Positions 36,208 to 36,941 of a stretch of DNA of 36,941 bases are shown here, one piece after another. Every line of letters begins with the position of its first letter. Within the stretch, counting starts at the first letter, position 1. The translations under genes and the position numbers were made by a program. A model generated the notes under the pieces. The model had not been told where the DNA came from. It saw nothing but the letters and a program-made list of their open reading frames with translations, and ran no database searches. The DNA comes from JBKHHU01 sp046539045 (lineage in GTDB: Bacteria; Planctomycetota; Phycisphaerae; SM23-33), in NCBI GenBank assembly GCA_046539045.1, contig JBKHHU010000011.1:1-36941 (forward strand). Direction: 5' to 3'.

Positions 36208-36941
36208 TCAATAGCCCCCTGTCACTGTTACTGTCCAACCTCTTGATCTGAGCGAGTCAATAGCTGCTTCTCCCGTGGAGCTTGGGGCCGAACCACCTGA
36301 CTGGTCAAATGTCCCGTCTGATGTTCCTGCTGATTCAATAGCCACGAGGATGTCATCAATAGATTGCTGATTCAGGTTTGTGTTAGTAAATGACAAATTA
36401 TAATTAGTGCATGGGCTATCCGCGAATGGATTTCCAGTTCCACCGGTTACTATTACATTTTCAAGAGAAGGACAGTCACGGGAAAAATACCTAAAATCAG
36501 TTACATTAGATGTATCCCAATTACTAACATCAAGCTCAGTTAGGGAATTGCAACCGCGGGCAAACCTATAAAACTTGGTTACATTAGATGTATCCCAATT
36601 ACTTACGTCAAGTTTAGTGAGATTATTACATTCATAGGCAAAACTCCCAAAAGTGGTTACATTAGATGTATCCCAATTACTTACGTCAAGTTTAGTGAGA
36701 TTATTACATCCATAGGCAAAATCACTACAATCAGTTACGTTAGATGTATCCCAATTACCCGAATGTATTTCGATCACGTCACTTCTGTCTAGAAACCACC
36801 TCTTCATTGAAGTCACGCCAGAAAAACGTGTTCCCTGCCCGAGTGACTCTACATAGTTCCTCGCGCCATCAACACCACCATCACGCAAAACGATTCCCGT
36901 AATGCTGTCATTAGGTGTATGGTCTGGATTACCATATAGCT
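36208..36941 (-). CDS. Tail fibre, C-terminal leucine-rich-repeat part, cut by window edge
   Basis: The frame is open to the right edge and ends at TGA 36210-36208. Residues follow the BspA/DUF285-type leucine-rich repeat, L-T-K-L-D-V-S-N-W-D-T-S-N-V-T, repeated four times at 26-residue spacing, after R-W-F-L-D-R-S-D-V. The last 75 residues (N-L-S-F-T-N-T-N-L-N-Q-Q-S-I-D-D-I-L, ending G-W-T-V-T-V-T-G-G-Y) are the usual cap of such phage fibres. DNA is very AT-rich compared with the rest. It continues the DUF2793 frame from the left edge and would be the receptor-binding part. Confidence 0.82.
   Translation of the reverse strand, partial: LYGNPDHTPNDSITGIVLRDGGVDGARNYVESLGQGTRFSGVTSMKRWFLDRSDVIEIHSGNWDTSNVTDCSDFAYGCNNLTKLDVSNWDTSNVTTFGSFAYECNNLTKLDVSNWDTSNVTKFYRFARGCNSLTELDVSNWDTSNVTDFRYFSRDCPSLENVIVTGGTGNPFADSPCTNYNLSFTNTNLNQQSIDDILVAIESAGTSDGTFDQSGGSAPSSTGEAAIDSLRSRGWTVTVTGGY
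36495..36760. repeat. 78-bp tandem repeats in the fibre gene
   Basis: The core GTTACATTAGATGTATCCCA (last copy with G for A at one place) starts at 36500, 36578, 36656 and 36734, exactly 78 bp apart. The two middle units are almost identical over more than 40 bases. Each unit is one leucine-rich repeat. Confidence 0.95.

Noticed and set aside
1..36941. tRNA genes and attachment sites
   Set aside because: No cloverleaf-like segment or integrase-associated direct repeat was seen by eye; a tRNA search program would be needed to exclude them fully.

Overview
The window looks like the complete genome of a siphovirus-like, tailed double-stranded DNA phage (or an extrachromosomal prophage form) of a gammaproteobacterium. 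The DNA is GC-rich and many proteins are unusually Asp/Glu-rich, which would suit a halophilic or marine host such as a Halomonas-type bacterium; the host is inferred, not shown. The window ends are probably an arbitrary cut in a circular or circularly permuted map. A minus-strand gene that runs off position 1 continues in the same reading frame, without a stop, into the minus-strand gene entering at position 36941.

The map has two arms that diverge from a control region at about 27.23-27.40 kb. Leftward (minus strand), in transcription order: Cro-like and HigA-like regulators, RusA resolvase, a KilA-N/antirepressor protein, a replication initiator, a DnaC-like helicase loader, small accessory genes, NinB, a Ref-like nuclease, an XRE regulator, a Q-like late regulator, an intrinsic terminator, the lysis cassette (endolysin, holin, Rz/Rz1, XhlA-like), TerS, TerL, a DUF4055 portal, a head morphogenesis protein, scaffold, a P22-type coat protein, connectors, tail terminator, tail tube, frameshifted tail chaperones, tape measure, and a gene-transfer-agent-like tip module (DUF2460, DUF2163/BR0599, NlpC/P60, large tip protein). 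Across the window ends this arm continues into a DUF2793 tail fibre with leucine-rich repeats and a small downstream protein. Rightward (plus strand): small early genes, an RNA-polymerase alpha-CTD-like protein, the RecT / YqaJ exonuclease / SSB recombination module, a DUF3310 protein, and a second small operon from its own promoter. The arms converge at 35.78 kb. I see no integrase, transposase, partition gene, tRNA gene or CRISPR array.

The most unusual element is in TerL. An intein interrupts the ATPase P-loop (Walker A), and almost the whole intein (residues 5-303 of 345) is also read on the opposite strand as a 297-residue HTH-HTH-HNH endonuclease with its own promoter and ribosome binding site. 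The intein frame stays open through this antisense gene, so splicing domain and probable homing nuclease share the same DNA on opposite strands. A second, free-standing HNH gene sits exactly at the start of ssb.

Other points of interest are mirrored operator/promoter pairs at the divergent switch with a probably leaderless repressor mRNA, a candidate P22 sar-like antisense RNA over the antirepressor start, a probable -1 frameshift in the tail chaperone gene, and two AT-rich receptor-type modules (a BNR/Asp-box region in the tip protein and 78-bp leucine-rich repeats in the fibre).
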